Source: Mycolicibacter acidiphilus (GTDB lineage: Bacteria; Actinomycetota; Actinomycetes; Mycobacteriales; Mycobacteriaceae). Taken from it: a stretch of DNA of 64,000 nt. This document shows, in pieces, positions 8,717 to 17,581 of this stretch. Each line of letters opens with the position of its first letter. Positions within the stretch are counted from its first letter, which is position 1. The stretch covers positions 62,001 through 126,000 of the forward strand of contig NZ_JAHCLR010000005.1 in the NCBI RefSeq assembly GCF_018455725.1, given 5' to 3'. Under the pieces are notes generated by a model. That model saw only the letters and a program-made list of their open reading frames with translations, made no database searches and was not told the DNA's origin. A program made the position numbers and the translations under genes.

Positions 8717-9588
8717 TGCGGTTCGTCGCGGCGACGCTGTGCTGGCTGCTCGCCACGGCGGCCCTGGCGGCGGCGCTGCCGGTGACGTGGTTGCAGTGCA
8801 ACGTGATTGACCCCTCCGGCTACGCGCGGCTGGCACAGCGGGCCGCGGCCGATCCGACGCTGCAGCAGGCGGTCGCCGCCGAACTCAGCGTCCAGGCGGT
8901 GCGTCTGATCGCCGCGCACGGGTACACCGTCGACCCGGCGGAGGTGCGCGACGCCGCGTCCGACTACACGGCCGGGCGCGCATTCCCGGCGCAGTTCGTG
9001 CGGCTCAACCGGGATGCGCACGATTGGCTTTTCAAGCGTGGGCGGACCGGTCCTTGGGTGATCGACGTGGAACCGATGTTGCGCGACACCGCATTTGCAT
9101 CGCTGCTGACCGATCGCGGTGTCGAGATGCCGAAGACGCTGCCGATCCGGATGGCACCGCCAGGGGCCGACGAAGATCAGTCCGGTGCGCTGCAACCGTT
9201 GACGCGCTGGGGGCCGGTCCTGGCACTCGGGCTGGCGGCGCTGGCCGGGGTCTGCGCCGTGCTGACCGTCGGCGTCGCCCGGCACCGCGGCCGGGCGTTG
9301 GCTGCGCTCGGGGTCGCCGCGCTGCTGGTGGGGGCGGCCGGCTGGGCGGGGCTGGAGACCGGGCGGCGCTACCTGAGCCGTGCGCTGGCCGAGACCACCG
9401 CCGACGTCCGCCGGATCGCCGACGTGCTGGCCGATCTCGCCGAGGACAGCCTGCACGGCTGGTTCAACGGCGCCCTGGCCGGCGGTGCCGCGCTGGTGGT
9501 GGTCGGGGCACTGGTGGCGATGCTGGGCGCGGTGACCCGACGGTCGAGCCGGGTCACCGGCCGGGCGGCAGCATTTCGAAGCCGGTGA
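8716..9588 (+). CDS. Membrane protein of unknown function
   Basis: A 290-residue protein with an N-terminal signal or membrane segment (residues ~2-20) and an extracytoplasmic domain of ~140 residues. Three hydrophobic segments follow, starting at VLALGLAALAGVCAVLTVGV, ALAALGVAALLVGAAG and LAGGAALVVVGALVAMLG. The GTG start shares a base with the stop of the aldehyde dehydrogenase, so it is translated from the same mRNA. No family was recognised. The layout fits a membrane-anchored sensor or envelope protein, but nothing shows its role. The last 35 bp overlap the convergent lipoprotein gene. Confidence 0.65.
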   Translation: MRFVAATLCWLLATAALAAALPVTWLQCNVIDPSGYARLAQRAAADPTLQQAVAAELSVQAVRLIAAHGYTVDPAEVRDAASDYTAGRAFPAQFVRLNRDAHDWLFKRGRTGPWVIDVEPMLRDTAFASLLTDRGVEMPKTLPIRMAPPGADEDQSGALQPLTRWGPVLALGLAALAGVCAVLTVGVARHRGRALAALGVAALLVGAAGWAGLETGRRYLSRALAETTADVRRIADVLADLAEDSLHGWFNGALAGGAALVVVGALVAMLGAVTRRSSRVTGRAAAFRSR

Positions 9589-10216
9589 TCACCGTGTTCA
9601 CCGCGTCGGTGTAGGCCGGATCGTCGGCGTTGGCGGCCTGCATGGTGACCGTCGCCGCGTACATGGTGTCGCCGAACGCGGCGACGACGGTCAGCGCGGT
9701 TGCGCGGCGTTCCTGCAGCGGCCCGTCGGCGGGCAGGGTGAAGGTTGCGGTCCGGGCGCGGTAGCCGCATCGTGTCGTCGGGGTGCTGACCAGGTCGGTG
9801 GCCCCGACTCGGCTGACCCCCGCCTCCTCCTCGTCGAACACCTCGTCCTCGTCGGTCACACCCGGCTTCGATTCGAGGGTGACGACGGTGGTCGGGGCGA
9901 ACCCATCGGCGGCCAGCTCGTCGTTGCGCAGCACGTAGCGGACCAACTCGGAGTCCAACTGGGTGATCCGGACCCAGCCCGGCAACTCCGGGATGCGCAG
10001 GCCCGGCTCATCCGCCCCCCGCGGGTCGATCGACACCAGTGGCGCCGACACCGGCTCGCACGCGGACGGCGTGGCGGTCGGGGTGGCGTCGGATTCGACG
10101 GCGCCGTGGGCACCCGGCTCCGGCACCGCTGATCCGGGCACCAGGGTCGTGCACGAGGTGAGCAACGCCGTCGCCGCCGCGGCGGAAGCCGCCAGCAGCA
10201 CAACTCGTCGGGTCAA
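9554..10216 (-). CDS. LpqN/LpqT-type lipoprotein
   Basis: A 220-residue secreted lipoprotein: arginine-rich start, hydrophobic core and lipobox LLTSC, with the acylated Cys at residue 22. The mature part has the LpqN/LpqT-family layout (ELPGWVRI, TVVTLESKPGV, FTLPADGPLQERRATALTVV). Family members are surface lipoproteins of mycobacteria with no settled enzymatic role. The start is TTG, chosen because GGGAGG lies 6 nt upstream. The 3' end overlaps the convergent membrane-protein gene. Confidence 0.8.
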   Translation of the reverse strand: MTRRVVLLAASAAAATALLTSCTTLVPGSAVPEPGAHGAVESDATPTATPSACEPVSAPLVSIDPRGADEPGLRIPELPGWVRITQLDSELVRYVLRNDELAADGFAPTTVVTLESKPGVTDEDEVFDEEEAGVSRVGATDLVSTPTTRCGYRARTATFTLPADGPLQERRATALTVVAAFGDTMYAATVTMQAANADDPAYTDAVNTVITGFEMLPPGR

Positions 10217-10258
10217 CGTCGTCCTCCCGCCAGTTACGGTGTCACCACCGTCAGCAGA

Positions 10259-11050
10259 TCACGGCACGGGCTGCGCCGTCGACCCGGCATCCGCCGCCTG
10301 CGGCTCGACGTGCTTGCCGGCCTGCTGGTGCAGCCGCAGTTCGGTGCGCAGCGCCTCGTCGAGGGCCCGGTTCATCGCGGCGTGCGACGACTGGGTGGCG
10401 ACCCGCCGCATGGTCGCGACCAGGTCGGTCGCCCAGGCGTTCTCGTCGGCGGTGGCCGGCATCCAGCCGGGGCCGCGCTGCCGAGCGACCTCCTCGCGGG
10501 CGGCGCCGGTCAGCACCCGGGCCGCCTCCTCGAGTTTCTCGTTCATCCGGACGTGGACGTCGATCAGCGTCGGCAGGTCCATGCCGCGTTCGATCAGCGC
10601 CGCGAAGTTGTCGATCGCGTCCAGGTCGGTGATCGTGAACGACTCCGGCGCGTCGGTGGGCCGGATCAGCCCGGCGTCGACCAGCCCGGCCAGCCCGGCC
10701 GGGTCGATCGGCCCCAGCCGCTGCTCCAGATCCGCCACCGACAGCGTGCCCTCCGGCGAATCCGACCAGCGCTGGGCGAGCAGGTCCGTCAGATCGGGCA
10801 CGTCGAGCACGTCGGCGAGGCCGGCGCCGCGCTGCAGCCCGGTCAGGAACCGGGTGATGTGCTTGATGGTGAACCCGTCGCCCAGCAGTCGGTTGATCGC
10901 CCGTAACTGCCGCAGATGCCAGTCGTCGTAGATCGCCGTCCTGCCGCGCCGTGTCGGCCGCGGCAGCAGCCCCCGCTCCTGATACCCCCGGATGTTCCGG
11001 GTCGTCGTCCCCGACGCGCGCGCCAGGTCGTCGATCCGGTATTCGGTCAT
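10259..11050 (-). CDS. MerR-family transcriptional regulator
   Basis: A 263-residue regulator with an N-terminal MerR winged helix (YRIDDLARASGTTTRNIRGY, RGLLPRPTRRGRTAIYDD, LRQLRAINRLLGDGFTIKHI) and a long C-terminal domain that probably senses a ligand. It is the last gene of a five-gene minus-strand operon and overlaps the monooxygenase gene by 4 nt (ATGA). It probably controls that operon, and the perfect inverted repeat at 15332-15359 is the obvious candidate operator. Confidence 0.85.
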   Translation of the reverse strand: MTEYRIDDLARASGTTTRNIRGYQERGLLPRPTRRGRTAIYDDWHLRQLRAINRLLGDGFTIKHITRFLTGLQRGAGLADVLDVPDLTDLLAQRWSDSPEGTLSVADLEQRLGPIDPAGLAGLVDAGLIRPTDAPESFTITDLDAIDNFAALIERGMDLPTLIDVHVRMNEKLEEAARVLTGAAREEVARQRGPGWMPATADENAWATDLVATMRRVATQSSHAAMNRALDEALRTELRLHQQAGKHVEPQAADAGSTAQPVP

Positions 11051-12516
11051 GACGTCACAGTCTGCCTTGCGGTGATCTTGTAGTCCGCCAAATCGAGGTT
11101 CTTGAGCTGATTGACGTACTGGGTGGCGAACCCGGGGAACATCGTCGCGTTGAACCCGTCGTCGGTGAGGTACCAGCTCTGGCAGCCGGAGTTCCAGGTG
11201 GTCGCCTTCAGCCGCCGCTGGATGTCCTCGTTGTAGGCGTCCTGGATCTCCTCGCGCGCGTCGATCGACGTCCAGTCATGCTGCAGCAGCGTCGATATCG
11301 CATCGGTGATGTAGTTGATCTGCGCCTCCATGTACACCAGCGCCGAGCTGTGCCCCGGGCCGGAGTTGGGCCCGAACGTGAAGAACAGGTTCGGGTAACC
11401 CGACACCGCCACGCTGCGGTAGGCGTAGCCGCCGCCCTTCCACTCGGTCGCCAGGTCCCGGCCGTCGAGCCCGGTGACCGGGTACGGGGTGCCGGCCTTG
11501 CAGACGTCGAACCCGGTGGCGAAGACGATGCAGTCGAACTGGTGCTCGATGCCCTCCACCGTGCGGATTCCCTTGGGGGACAACCGGGCGATCGGCCAGG
11601 TGACCAGCTTGCAGTTGTCGGCCTGCAGCGCCGGGTAGTAGTCGTTGGTCAGCAGCAGTCGCTTGCAGCCCGCCGAGAAGTCCGGCTTCAGCTGACGCCG
11701 CAGCCACGGGTCCTTGACCTGCCAGCGTAGGTGCGCGGTGCTGACGGCCTCCACGACACGGGTGAACGGGCTGTCCCACACCACACCCAGTGCCACCGAC
11801 TCGTGGCCCCAGAACCAGGCCGCGCGGGCGAGGCGCTGGCTGAGTGGGAAGTTGCGGTACAGGCTCTTGAGCGGCCCGCTGGTCGCCTTGTCCGGCTTCG
11901 GCAGCACCCAGCCGGGGGTGCGCTGGAAGACCTTGACGCTGTCGGCCTGCTTGACCAGTTCCGGGATGATCTGCACCGCACTGGCTCCGGTGCCTACGAC
12001 GGCGACCTTCTTGCCGGTGAAGTCGTAGTCGTGATCCCAGCGGGCACTGTGGATCTTGTGGCCCTCGTAGGTCTCGATCCCGCGGATCGCCGGGAAGCTG
12101 GCGTTGGCCAGCGGCCCGGAGCCGACGATGACGGTGCGGGCGCGGACGGCCTTGCGCTTGTCGAACGTGATCGTCCACTCGCCGGCGGCCGCGTCGTAGG
12201 TCAGGCCGGTGACGTTATGCCCGAACTTGATGTGCGGCTTGAGGTCCCGCGACTCGACCATGTGATCGATGTAGCCGAGGATCTCCGCGCTGCCCGAGTA
12301 GGTGTGCGACCAGTCCGGGTTCGGCGCGAAGCTGTACGAGTACAGCCGGGACGGGATGTCGCAGGCTGCGCCCGGATAGGTGTTGTCCCGCCAAGTGCCG
12401 CCGACGGCGTCGCCGCGCTCGAAGATGACGAAGTCGTCGACGCCCTTGTCCTTCAGGCGGATTGCTGAGCCGATGCCGGCGAAACCGGCACCGATGATCG
12501 CTACGGAAATGGTCAT
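11047..12516 (-). CDS. Flavin-containing (Baeyer-Villiger-type) monooxygenase, MymA/EthA-like
   Basis: A 489-residue FAD/NADPH monooxygenase. Seen motifs are IIGAGFAGIGSAIRL (FAD), the Baeyer-Villiger-type fingerprint YEGHKIHSARWDHD (F replaced by Y), VVGTGASAVQII (NADPH) and CIVFATGFD. Enzymes of this group oxidise ketones, fatty acid derivatives or thioamides; MymA of M. tuberculosis is linked to envelope lipids. The start at 12516 has GAGGACGGACGAC upstream, and the frame's extension to 13305 overlaps another gene. Neighbours match a mymA-like lipid-modifying operon. Confidence 0.85.
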   Translation of the reverse strand: MTISVAIIGAGFAGIGSAIRLKDKGVDDFVIFERGDAVGGTWRDNTYPGAACDIPSRLYSYSFAPNPDWSHTYSGSAEILGYIDHMVESRDLKPHIKFGHNVTGLTYDAAAGEWTITFDKRKAVRARTVIVGSGPLANASFPAIRGIETYEGHKIHSARWDHDYDFTGKKVAVVGTGASAVQIIPELVKQADSVKVFQRTPGWVLPKPDKATSGPLKSLYRNFPLSQRLARAAWFWGHESVALGVVWDSPFTRVVEAVSTAHLRWQVKDPWLRRQLKPDFSAGCKRLLLTNDYYPALQADNCKLVTWPIARLSPKGIRTVEGIEHQFDCIVFATGFDVCKAGTPYPVTGLDGRDLATEWKGGGYAYRSVAVSGYPNLFFTFGPNSGPGHSSALVYMEAQINYITDAISTLLQHDWTSIDAREEIQDAYNEDIQRRLKATTWNSGCQSWYLTDDGFNATMFPGFATQYVNQLKNLDLADYKITARQTVTS

Positions 12517-12527
12517 GTCGTCCGTCC

Positions 12528-13448
12528 TCACGCAACCGGCTCGTAGGTCAGTTCCTGCGACCAGGTGGGCGTGCGTTGCACCAGCGGCATCGGGATCAGG
12601 CCGGTCACCTTCACCAGCGAATCGGCCATCCAGTGGTACTTCGACTTCCGGTTGATGACGTTGCGGGCCTGCCAGGAGATCACCTGGTACATCGGCAGTC
12701 GGCGGGCGAACTCGCTGCGCTCGCCGACCTTCTGGAAGCGGCCCAGCGCCACGTACAGGCTCTCCTCGTTGACCCCCATCGCGATGACGTTGTCGCGCAT
12801 CTTGTTCAGCAGTGGGATGTAGCTGAGCACACCGATCAGGAACGTCGGCTTGATCCAGCCGCCGACCAACTCGATCAGCAGCTTGCGCATCGCGGTGTGG
12901 CCGAGCAGGTCCATCACCTCGAAATCGACGGCCAGGTGCCGGGATTCGTCGGAGTTGATCCGCCTGAACGCCTCCTGGGCCACCGGGTCCTTCACTTCGT
13001 CGGTGATGAACTTGATCAGCGCGCCGTCCAGTGCGACCTCGAGCATCGGGATGACGGTGCCCAGGAACGACAGCGACATGTCGTCGGAGTGCTTGTCGAG
13101 GAAGTTGATGATCAACTGCACGTTGACGTTGGGGGCCGGGATCTCGTCGTCGTCGAGCATCCCCCAGCGCCGCATCAGCGCCAGTTCGGCGTTGGCGTGC
13201 TTCTGCTCCTCGGCGTGGAAGTGCTCGTAGATGCTCTTCAGCGTCGGGGTGGGGGCCTTCTTGGCCAGCGCGGCGAAACCGCGGGCGCCGACGTTCTCGA
13301 TCCACATCAGGTCGGCCATGAACGGCTTGAGTTTGGCGTGCAGTTCGTCATCGATCAGTTCGGCGCCGGGGGCGTCCCAGTCGATGTCTGCCAGCGCCCA
13401 CTGCTTGTCCTTGATCTTCTGCAGCATGCTGTCGAAATCCATTGCCAT
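12528..13448 (-). CDS. Ferritin-like diiron carboxylate protein
   Basis: A 306-residue mostly helical protein with the classic diiron ligand set: E51 (WIENV), E81xxH84 (EQKH), E137 (MLEVAL) and E168xxH171 (ESRH). This spacing is that of ferritin-like oxygenases and desaturases. I infer an oxygen-dependent oxidation of an acyl chain or similar lipid, working with the adjacent monooxygenase and dehydrogenase. AAAGGA precedes the ATG. Such a diiron gene is not part of the M. tuberculosis mymA operon, so this cluster is a variant. Confidence 0.7.
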   Translation of the reverse strand: MAMDFDSMLQKIKDKQWALADIDWDAPGAELIDDELHAKLKPFMADLMWIENVGARGFAALAKKAPTPTLKSIYEHFHAEEQKHANAELALMRRWGMLDDDEIPAPNVNVQLIINFLDKHSDDMSLSFLGTVIPMLEVALDGALIKFITDEVKDPVAQEAFRRINSDESRHLAVDFEVMDLLGHTAMRKLLIELVGGWIKPTFLIGVLSYIPLLNKMRDNVIAMGVNEESLYVALGRFQKVGERSEFARRLPMYQVISWQARNVINRKSKYHWMADSLVKVTGLIPMPLVQRTPTWSQELTYEPVA

Positions 13449-13480
13449 GGCGGTGATTCCTTTCTAGAGCGGGGAGTTGG

Positions 13481-14329
13481 TCAGTTGTCGGGGAGCACAC
13501 GGGCGAGCAGGCCGGCGCCGCGTGCGTAGGGGCCGGGGAAGTGCCGCTTGAGATGCCAGATGACGTTGGCGTCGAACTGCGGGACCACATACAGCCGGCC
13601 GCGGTCGTTGGCGTCCAGGGTCTGCGCGGCGACCTTCTCCGGGGAGAGGCCGGTCCACGCCATCAGCCGGTCGGCCAGGCTTGATGCGCCCGCGGTGATC
13701 CGGCCGTCCTTGGCGACGTTGGTCTTGACGAACGTCGGGCAGAGCACGGTGATGTTGACGCCGCTGCCGGACAGTTCGGCGGCCATCGTCTCCGACAGCG
13801 ACATGACGCCGGCCTTGGAGACGTTGTAGGGGCCCATCACCGGGGCGGCGGCGAAACCGGCCGCCGAGGCGACGTTGATGATCCCGCCGCGGCCGGCCTC
13901 GCGCAGCAGCGGTGTGAACACCTCGCAGCCGTAGATGACGCCCCACAGGTTGATCCCGAGCGCCCAGTCCCAGTCGTCGAGTCCGATCTCGCCGACCGGT
14001 TTGCCGCCGATCCCGACGCCGGCGTTGTTGATCACCAGCGTCGGCGGCCCGTTGAAGATCTCCTGTGCCAGCTTGGCCAGTGTCGCCACGTCGTCGCGGG
14101 ATGAGACATCGCAGGTGACCGGGTGGCCGCTGCCGACGCCGAGGTCCGCGATGAGTTTGGCGGTCTCGGTGGCCCGGTCGGCGTCGATGTCCGCGCAGAC
14201 GACGTCGCCGCCACGGCGGGCCAGTTCCAGCGCGAAGGCCCGGCCGATGCCGCTGCCGGCGCCGGTGACGACGGCCTTGGCGTTCGCCGAGATGTGCTTG
14301 TTGAAGAGGTTGTCCAGTGGACCGAGCAT
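13481..14329 (-). CDS. Short-chain dehydrogenase/reductase (SadH-like)
   Basis: A 282-residue SDR with the cofactor motif VTGAGSGIGRAFALELARR, the NNAGVG motif, and the catalytic S/Y/K in NVASAAGF and YNVSK. Length and C-terminal extension resemble SadH-type enzymes that lie next to MymA-like monooxygenases. It would interconvert an alcohol and a ketone, supplying the substrate for the Baeyer-Villiger-type enzyme. Its ATG shares one base with the stop of the upstream hydrolase gene. Confidence 0.85.
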   Translation of the reverse strand: MLGPLDNLFNKHISANAKAVVTGAGSGIGRAFALELARRGGDVVCADIDADRATETAKLIADLGVGSGHPVTCDVSSRDDVATLAKLAQEIFNGPPTLVINNAGVGIGGKPVGEIGLDDWDWALGINLWGVIYGCEVFTPLLREAGRGGIINVASAAGFAAAPVMGPYNVSKAGVMSLSETMAAELSGSGVNITVLCPTFVKTNVAKDGRITAGASSLADRLMAWTGLSPEKVAAQTLDANDRGRLYVVPQFDANVIWHLKRHFPGPYARGAGLLARVLPDN

Positions 14330-15312
14330 CAGCTCACTTCCTGTTCGGTGTGATCGGTGGCGTACACGGCGGCGATGAAGTCGGCGGCCCGGCGCAGCGC
14401 CTGCTTGGCCTCGGGGGCGATGCGCGGCAGCGCCTGGAAGACGTGGACCTGACCCGGCCAGACCTCCAGCGTCGCGTCGCCGCCGTGGCGGGTCAGCTGA
14501 TCGGCCAGGTAACGGGCGTCGGCGGCGAGCATCTCGGCCCCGCCGACCTGGACCAGCAGCGGCGGCAACCGGTCGGCGCGGGTGAAGTCGAGGCGCAGTC
14601 GCGGGTTGTCGGGGTTGTGCCCGCGGGTGTACAGCGCCACCACCTCGCGGGCCGCGCCGGCCGACATCGCCGGGTCACGGCCGGCGATCTTCTCCTGCCG
14701 CTCGGCGAGGTCCAGGGTGAGGTCGATCAGCGGCGAGAACAACGTGACGCCGGCGGGCTGGAATCCGGGCTCGTCGGCGTGGGCCAGCAGCAGGTCGCAG
14801 ATCAGGTGCCCGCCCGCGGAGTCGCCGGCGAACACGATGTCGGACGCGGCGAAGCCCTGGGTGAGCAGCCAGCGATAACCGGCGGCGACGTCGTCGGCCG
14901 CAGTTGGGAAGCGGTGCTCGGGGGCGAGTCGGTAGTCCACCACGAACACCGGCAGGCCGGTGGCCTCCGACAGCCGGGCGACGATCTTGCGGTGGGTGCG
15001 CGCCGAGCAGATCACGTACGCGCTGCCGTGCACGTAGTAGATCGCCCGGTTTCGTGCGGCACCCATGCTGACGCCGGGGGCGAGCACCCACTCGCCGCGC
15101 ACGCCGGGCGCCCGCACCGGTGTGACCGTGGTGCCGCGCGGCTTGGACCCGCCGACGCCCATGATCGTGGCGATCAGGCCCCGGGAGAACCACACGCCGG
15201 CGGTGTTGGTGGGGATGATCCCGGTCAGCACGCCCAGCGTGTACCGGGTGAGGAAGGCGGTGACCTTCGAGCGGGTCGAGGCGACCGTGGGCACCTGCGG
15301 ACAGGACTGCAT
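14329..15312 (-). CDS. Alpha/beta hydrolase, hormone-sensitive-lipase family (LipR-like)
   Basis: A 327-residue esterase of the HSL group: oxyanion motif HGSAYV (usually HGGG), nucleophile GDSAGG, and the C-terminal His in GQVHVFQ. It is the first gene of the five-gene operon. The frame is open from a GTG at 15327, but that GTG overlaps the likely -10 region, so I chose the ATG at 15312, giving MQSCPQVPT at the N-terminus. It would release acyl groups from esters, in line with a lipid-processing operon. Confidence 0.75.
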   Translation of the reverse strand: MQSCPQVPTVASTRSKVTAFLTRYTLGVLTGIIPTNTAGVWFSRGLIATIMGVGGSKPRGTTVTPVRAPGVRGEWVLAPGVSMGAARNRAIYYVHGSAYVICSARTHRKIVARLSEATGLPVFVVDYRLAPEHRFPTAADDVAAGYRWLLTQGFAASDIVFAGDSAGGHLICDLLLAHADEPGFQPAGVTLFSPLIDLTLDLAERQEKIAGRDPAMSAGAAREVVALYTRGHNPDNPRLRLDFTRADRLPPLLVQVGGAEMLAADARYLADQLTRHGGDATLEVWPGQVHVFQALPRIAPEAKQALRRAADFIAAVYATDHTEQEVS

Positions 15313-15320
15313 GAGATCAA

Positions 15321-15359
15321 ACGACACCAGAAACCGTGCCAGTTGTCAATGGCACGGTT
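15321..15359 (-). promoter_or_regulatory. Promoter and perfect inverted-repeat operator of the mymA-like operon
   Basis: AACCGTGCCA (15332-15341) and TGGCACGGTT (15350-15359) form a perfect 10-bp inverted repeat with an 8-bp spacer. On the minus strand the spacer contains a consensus -35, TTGACA (15349-15344). Seventeen bases downstream is a weak -10, TGTCGT (15326-15321), and the ATG at 15312 follows after 8 nt. The operator therefore straddles the -35, as for a repressor. The operon's own MerR protein is the natural candidate. Confidence 0.6.
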
Positions 15360-15484
15360 GTTAACGGCGAATTGGTACTCCCAGCGGGTCGGGCGTGTGC
15401 GCTGAGATCGCCGTCAGGGTCGTGAATCGCCGTCGAGTGCAACCGTGGTGGCAATCTCGACGTATCGGGCGGGCCGTGAGTCGC

Positions 15485-17524
15485 TCAGTGCCGACCCAGC
15501 GTCTCCCAGAGGAACGCGAAGCTCAGCGCCGACTTGAACGCGGCCTGCGCGTTGTCAGCCGCCCCGCCGTGGCCGCCCTCGATGTTCTCGTAGTAGGACA
15601 CCCGGTGCCCGGCCGCCTCCAGTGCCGCCGTCATCTTGCGGGCGTGCCCCGGATGCACCCGGTCATCGCGGGTGGAGGTGGTCATCAGCAGCGGCGGATA
15701 CGTCGCGTCGGCCGAGATGTGCTGGTACGGCGAGTATTCGCCGATGAACGCCCAGTCGTCCGGGTCGTCCGGGTCGCCGTACTCGGCCACCCAGGACGCG
15801 CCGGCCAGCAGCAGGTGATAACGGCGCATGTCCAGCAGCGGCACCTGGCAGACCAGGCCGCCGAACAGTTGCGGGTACTTGGTGAGCATGATGCCCATCA
15901 GCAGGCCGCCGTTGCTGCCACCCTGTGCGCCCAGCTGTGCCACCGTGGTGATGCCACGCTCCACCAGATCCGTTGCGACCGCGGCGAAGTCCTCGGCCAC
16001 CAGGTGCCGGCCCGCCCGCATCGCCTGGGTGTGCCAGGTCGGCCCGTACTCGCCGCCGCCGCGGATGTTCGCCAGCACGTAGGTGCCGCCGCGGGCCAGC
16101 CAGAGCCGGCCCAGCACCCCGCCGTAGCCGGGTGTCTGCGACACCTCGAAGCCGCCGTAGCCGCCCAGCAGGGTCGGGCCGGTGGCGTTCGGCGGGCGCA
16201 CCACGAAATACGGGATCTGCGTGCCGTCCTTGGAGGTGGCGAAATGCTGGGTGACGCTGATGCCGTCGGCGTCGAAAAACGCCGGTGCGGACTTGATCTC
16301 GGTCAACGGTCCGTCCACCGCGCCGTGCAGCAGCCGGGACGGCCGGTCGAATCCGCTGGAGTCCAGGAAGATCTCATCACCGGTGTCGTCGGCCGCCACG
16401 ATCACCGTGTTCGTGTTGGGCGGCACGTCGGCCACCGGCACGCGCTGCCAGTCGCCGGGCGTGACGATCTCGACCCGGCTGGCGACATCCGCCAGCGTGA
16501 CGATCACCAGCTTGTCCCGGGTCCACGCGTAGTGGTTCAGCGCGGTGTGTGCGTCGGGTTCGAACACCACCGTCAACTCCGCTGTGCCGGCGAGAAATTC
16601 GTCGTAGTCGGCGGCCAGCAGCGCACCCGCCGGATATGACGCGGTTCCGGTGACCCAGTCGGTGCGCAACTCGATCAGCAGCCACTGCCGGTGCGTCGAG
16701 ACCGTCGCGTCGGTGGGAGCGTCGATCCGGATGAGCTCCAGATCGTCGGGCAGGCCGCGCAGTTCATAGATCTCTTCGTTGAAGAAGTCGATCGCCCGGG
16801 AGATGAAGACCCGCTCGAAACCCGGTGTGCGGTCGGTGCCGGCGCCCACCGTCACGTCCTCGCGGGACCCGGTGAACAGGGTGCGGGCCTGCGGCAGCGG
16901 CTCGCCGCGCCGCCAGAGCTTGACGATCCGCGGATAGCCCGAATCGGTCAGTGAATCCTCACCGAAGTCGGTGCCCACCAGCACGGTGTCCGGGTCCGCC
17001 CAGGCGATCCGGCTCTTCGCCTCGGTCAATTCGAAACCGTCGGTGACGAATTCCCGTGTCTCCAGGTCGAATTCACGCACCACCGCGGCGTCGGCCCCGC
17101 CACGCGACAGGGTGATCAACGCCCGGGTGCGCTCCGGCTCGATGACGTTCGCGCCGCCCCACACCCAGTTCTCGTCGTCGGCCCGGGCGAGTTCGTCGAC
17201 ATCGAGGAGCACGTCCCACTCCGGTGCGTCGCTGCGGTAGCTCTCCAGTGTGGTGCGCCGCCACAGCCCTCGCGGGTTGTCGGCGTCGCGCCAGAAGTTG
17301 TGCAGGAATTCGCCGCGCCGGCGCACATATGGGATGCGGGCGTCGGTGTCGAACACCTCCAGCGCGGCGGTGCGCATCGCCTCGAAGTCGTCACCGGAGA
17401 ACCGCGCCAGCGTCGGCGCATTGTGGGCGCGCACCCAGTCCAGGGCGTCGTCGCCAGTGACGTCTTCCAGCCACAGATACGGGTCCTCGGGTGCTGCATT
17501 GGGCAGGGAAGGCATGGAAGACAT
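15485..17524 (-). CDS. S9 prolyl oligopeptidase family peptidase (Rv0457c-like)
   Basis: A 679-residue serine peptidase with an N-terminal beta-propeller (~residues 60-400) and a C-terminal alpha/beta hydrolase domain. The nucleophile lies in GGSNGGLLMG, the acid in STRDDRVHPGH, and the His in EGGHGG. It begins LPNAAPEDPYLWLEDV, as in prolyl oligopeptidases. It should cut short peptides after proline. Orthologue position and the divergent aldehyde dehydrogenase match Rv0457c-Rv0458. The start could be 17524 or the second Met at 17515. Confidence 0.85.
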   Translation of the reverse strand: MSSMPSLPNAAPEDPYLWLEDVTGDDALDWVRAHNAPTLARFSGDDFEAMRTAALEVFDTDARIPYVRRRGEFLHNFWRDADNPRGLWRRTTLESYRSDAPEWDVLLDVDELARADDENWVWGGANVIEPERTRALITLSRGGADAAVVREFDLETREFVTDGFELTEAKSRIAWADPDTVLVGTDFGEDSLTDSGYPRIVKLWRRGEPLPQARTLFTGSREDVTVGAGTDRTPGFERVFISRAIDFFNEEIYELRGLPDDLELIRIDAPTDATVSTHRQWLLIELRTDWVTGTASYPAGALLAADYDEFLAGTAELTVVFEPDAHTALNHYAWTRDKLVIVTLADVASRVEIVTPGDWQRVPVADVPPNTNTVIVAADDTGDEIFLDSSGFDRPSRLLHGAVDGPLTEIKSAPAFFDADGISVTQHFATSKDGTQIPYFVVRPPNATGPTLLGGYGGFEVSQTPGYGGVLGRLWLARGGTYVLANIRGGGEYGPTWHTQAMRAGRHLVAEDFAAVATDLVERGITTVAQLGAQGGSNGGLLMGIMLTKYPQLFGGLVCQVPLLDMRRYHLLLAGASWVAEYGDPDDPDDWAFIGEYSPYQHISADATYPPLLMTTSTRDDRVHPGHARKMTAALEAAGHRVSYYENIEGGHGGAADNAQAAFKSALSFAFLWETLGRH

Positions 17525-17550
17525 TGTGCCGACGACGGTAGTGTGAGCTG

Positions 17551-17572
17551 TATAACACCGTCCTACGAGGAG
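17551..17572 (+). promoter_or_regulatory. Probable -10 and ribosome binding site of the aldehyde dehydrogenase
   Basis: TATAAC at 17551-17556 is a good -10 hexamer, and GAGGAG at 17567-17572 is a strong ribosome binding site before the ATG at 17582. The region between the divergent peptidase and dehydrogenase genes is only 57 bp, so both promoters must overlap. Confidence 0.45.
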
Positions 17573-17581
17573 TGAGGCCAG

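Noticed and set aside
6566-8836. 756-codon minus-strand frame across the DinB-like and aldehyde dehydrogenase genes
   Set aside because: It spans two well-supported plus-strand genes and the promoter between them, and shows no domain.
11047-13305. Long N-terminal extension of the flavin monooxygenase
   Set aside because: The extra ~263 codons overlap the diiron protein gene; the FAD motif begins right after the ATG at 12516, which has a ribosome binding site.
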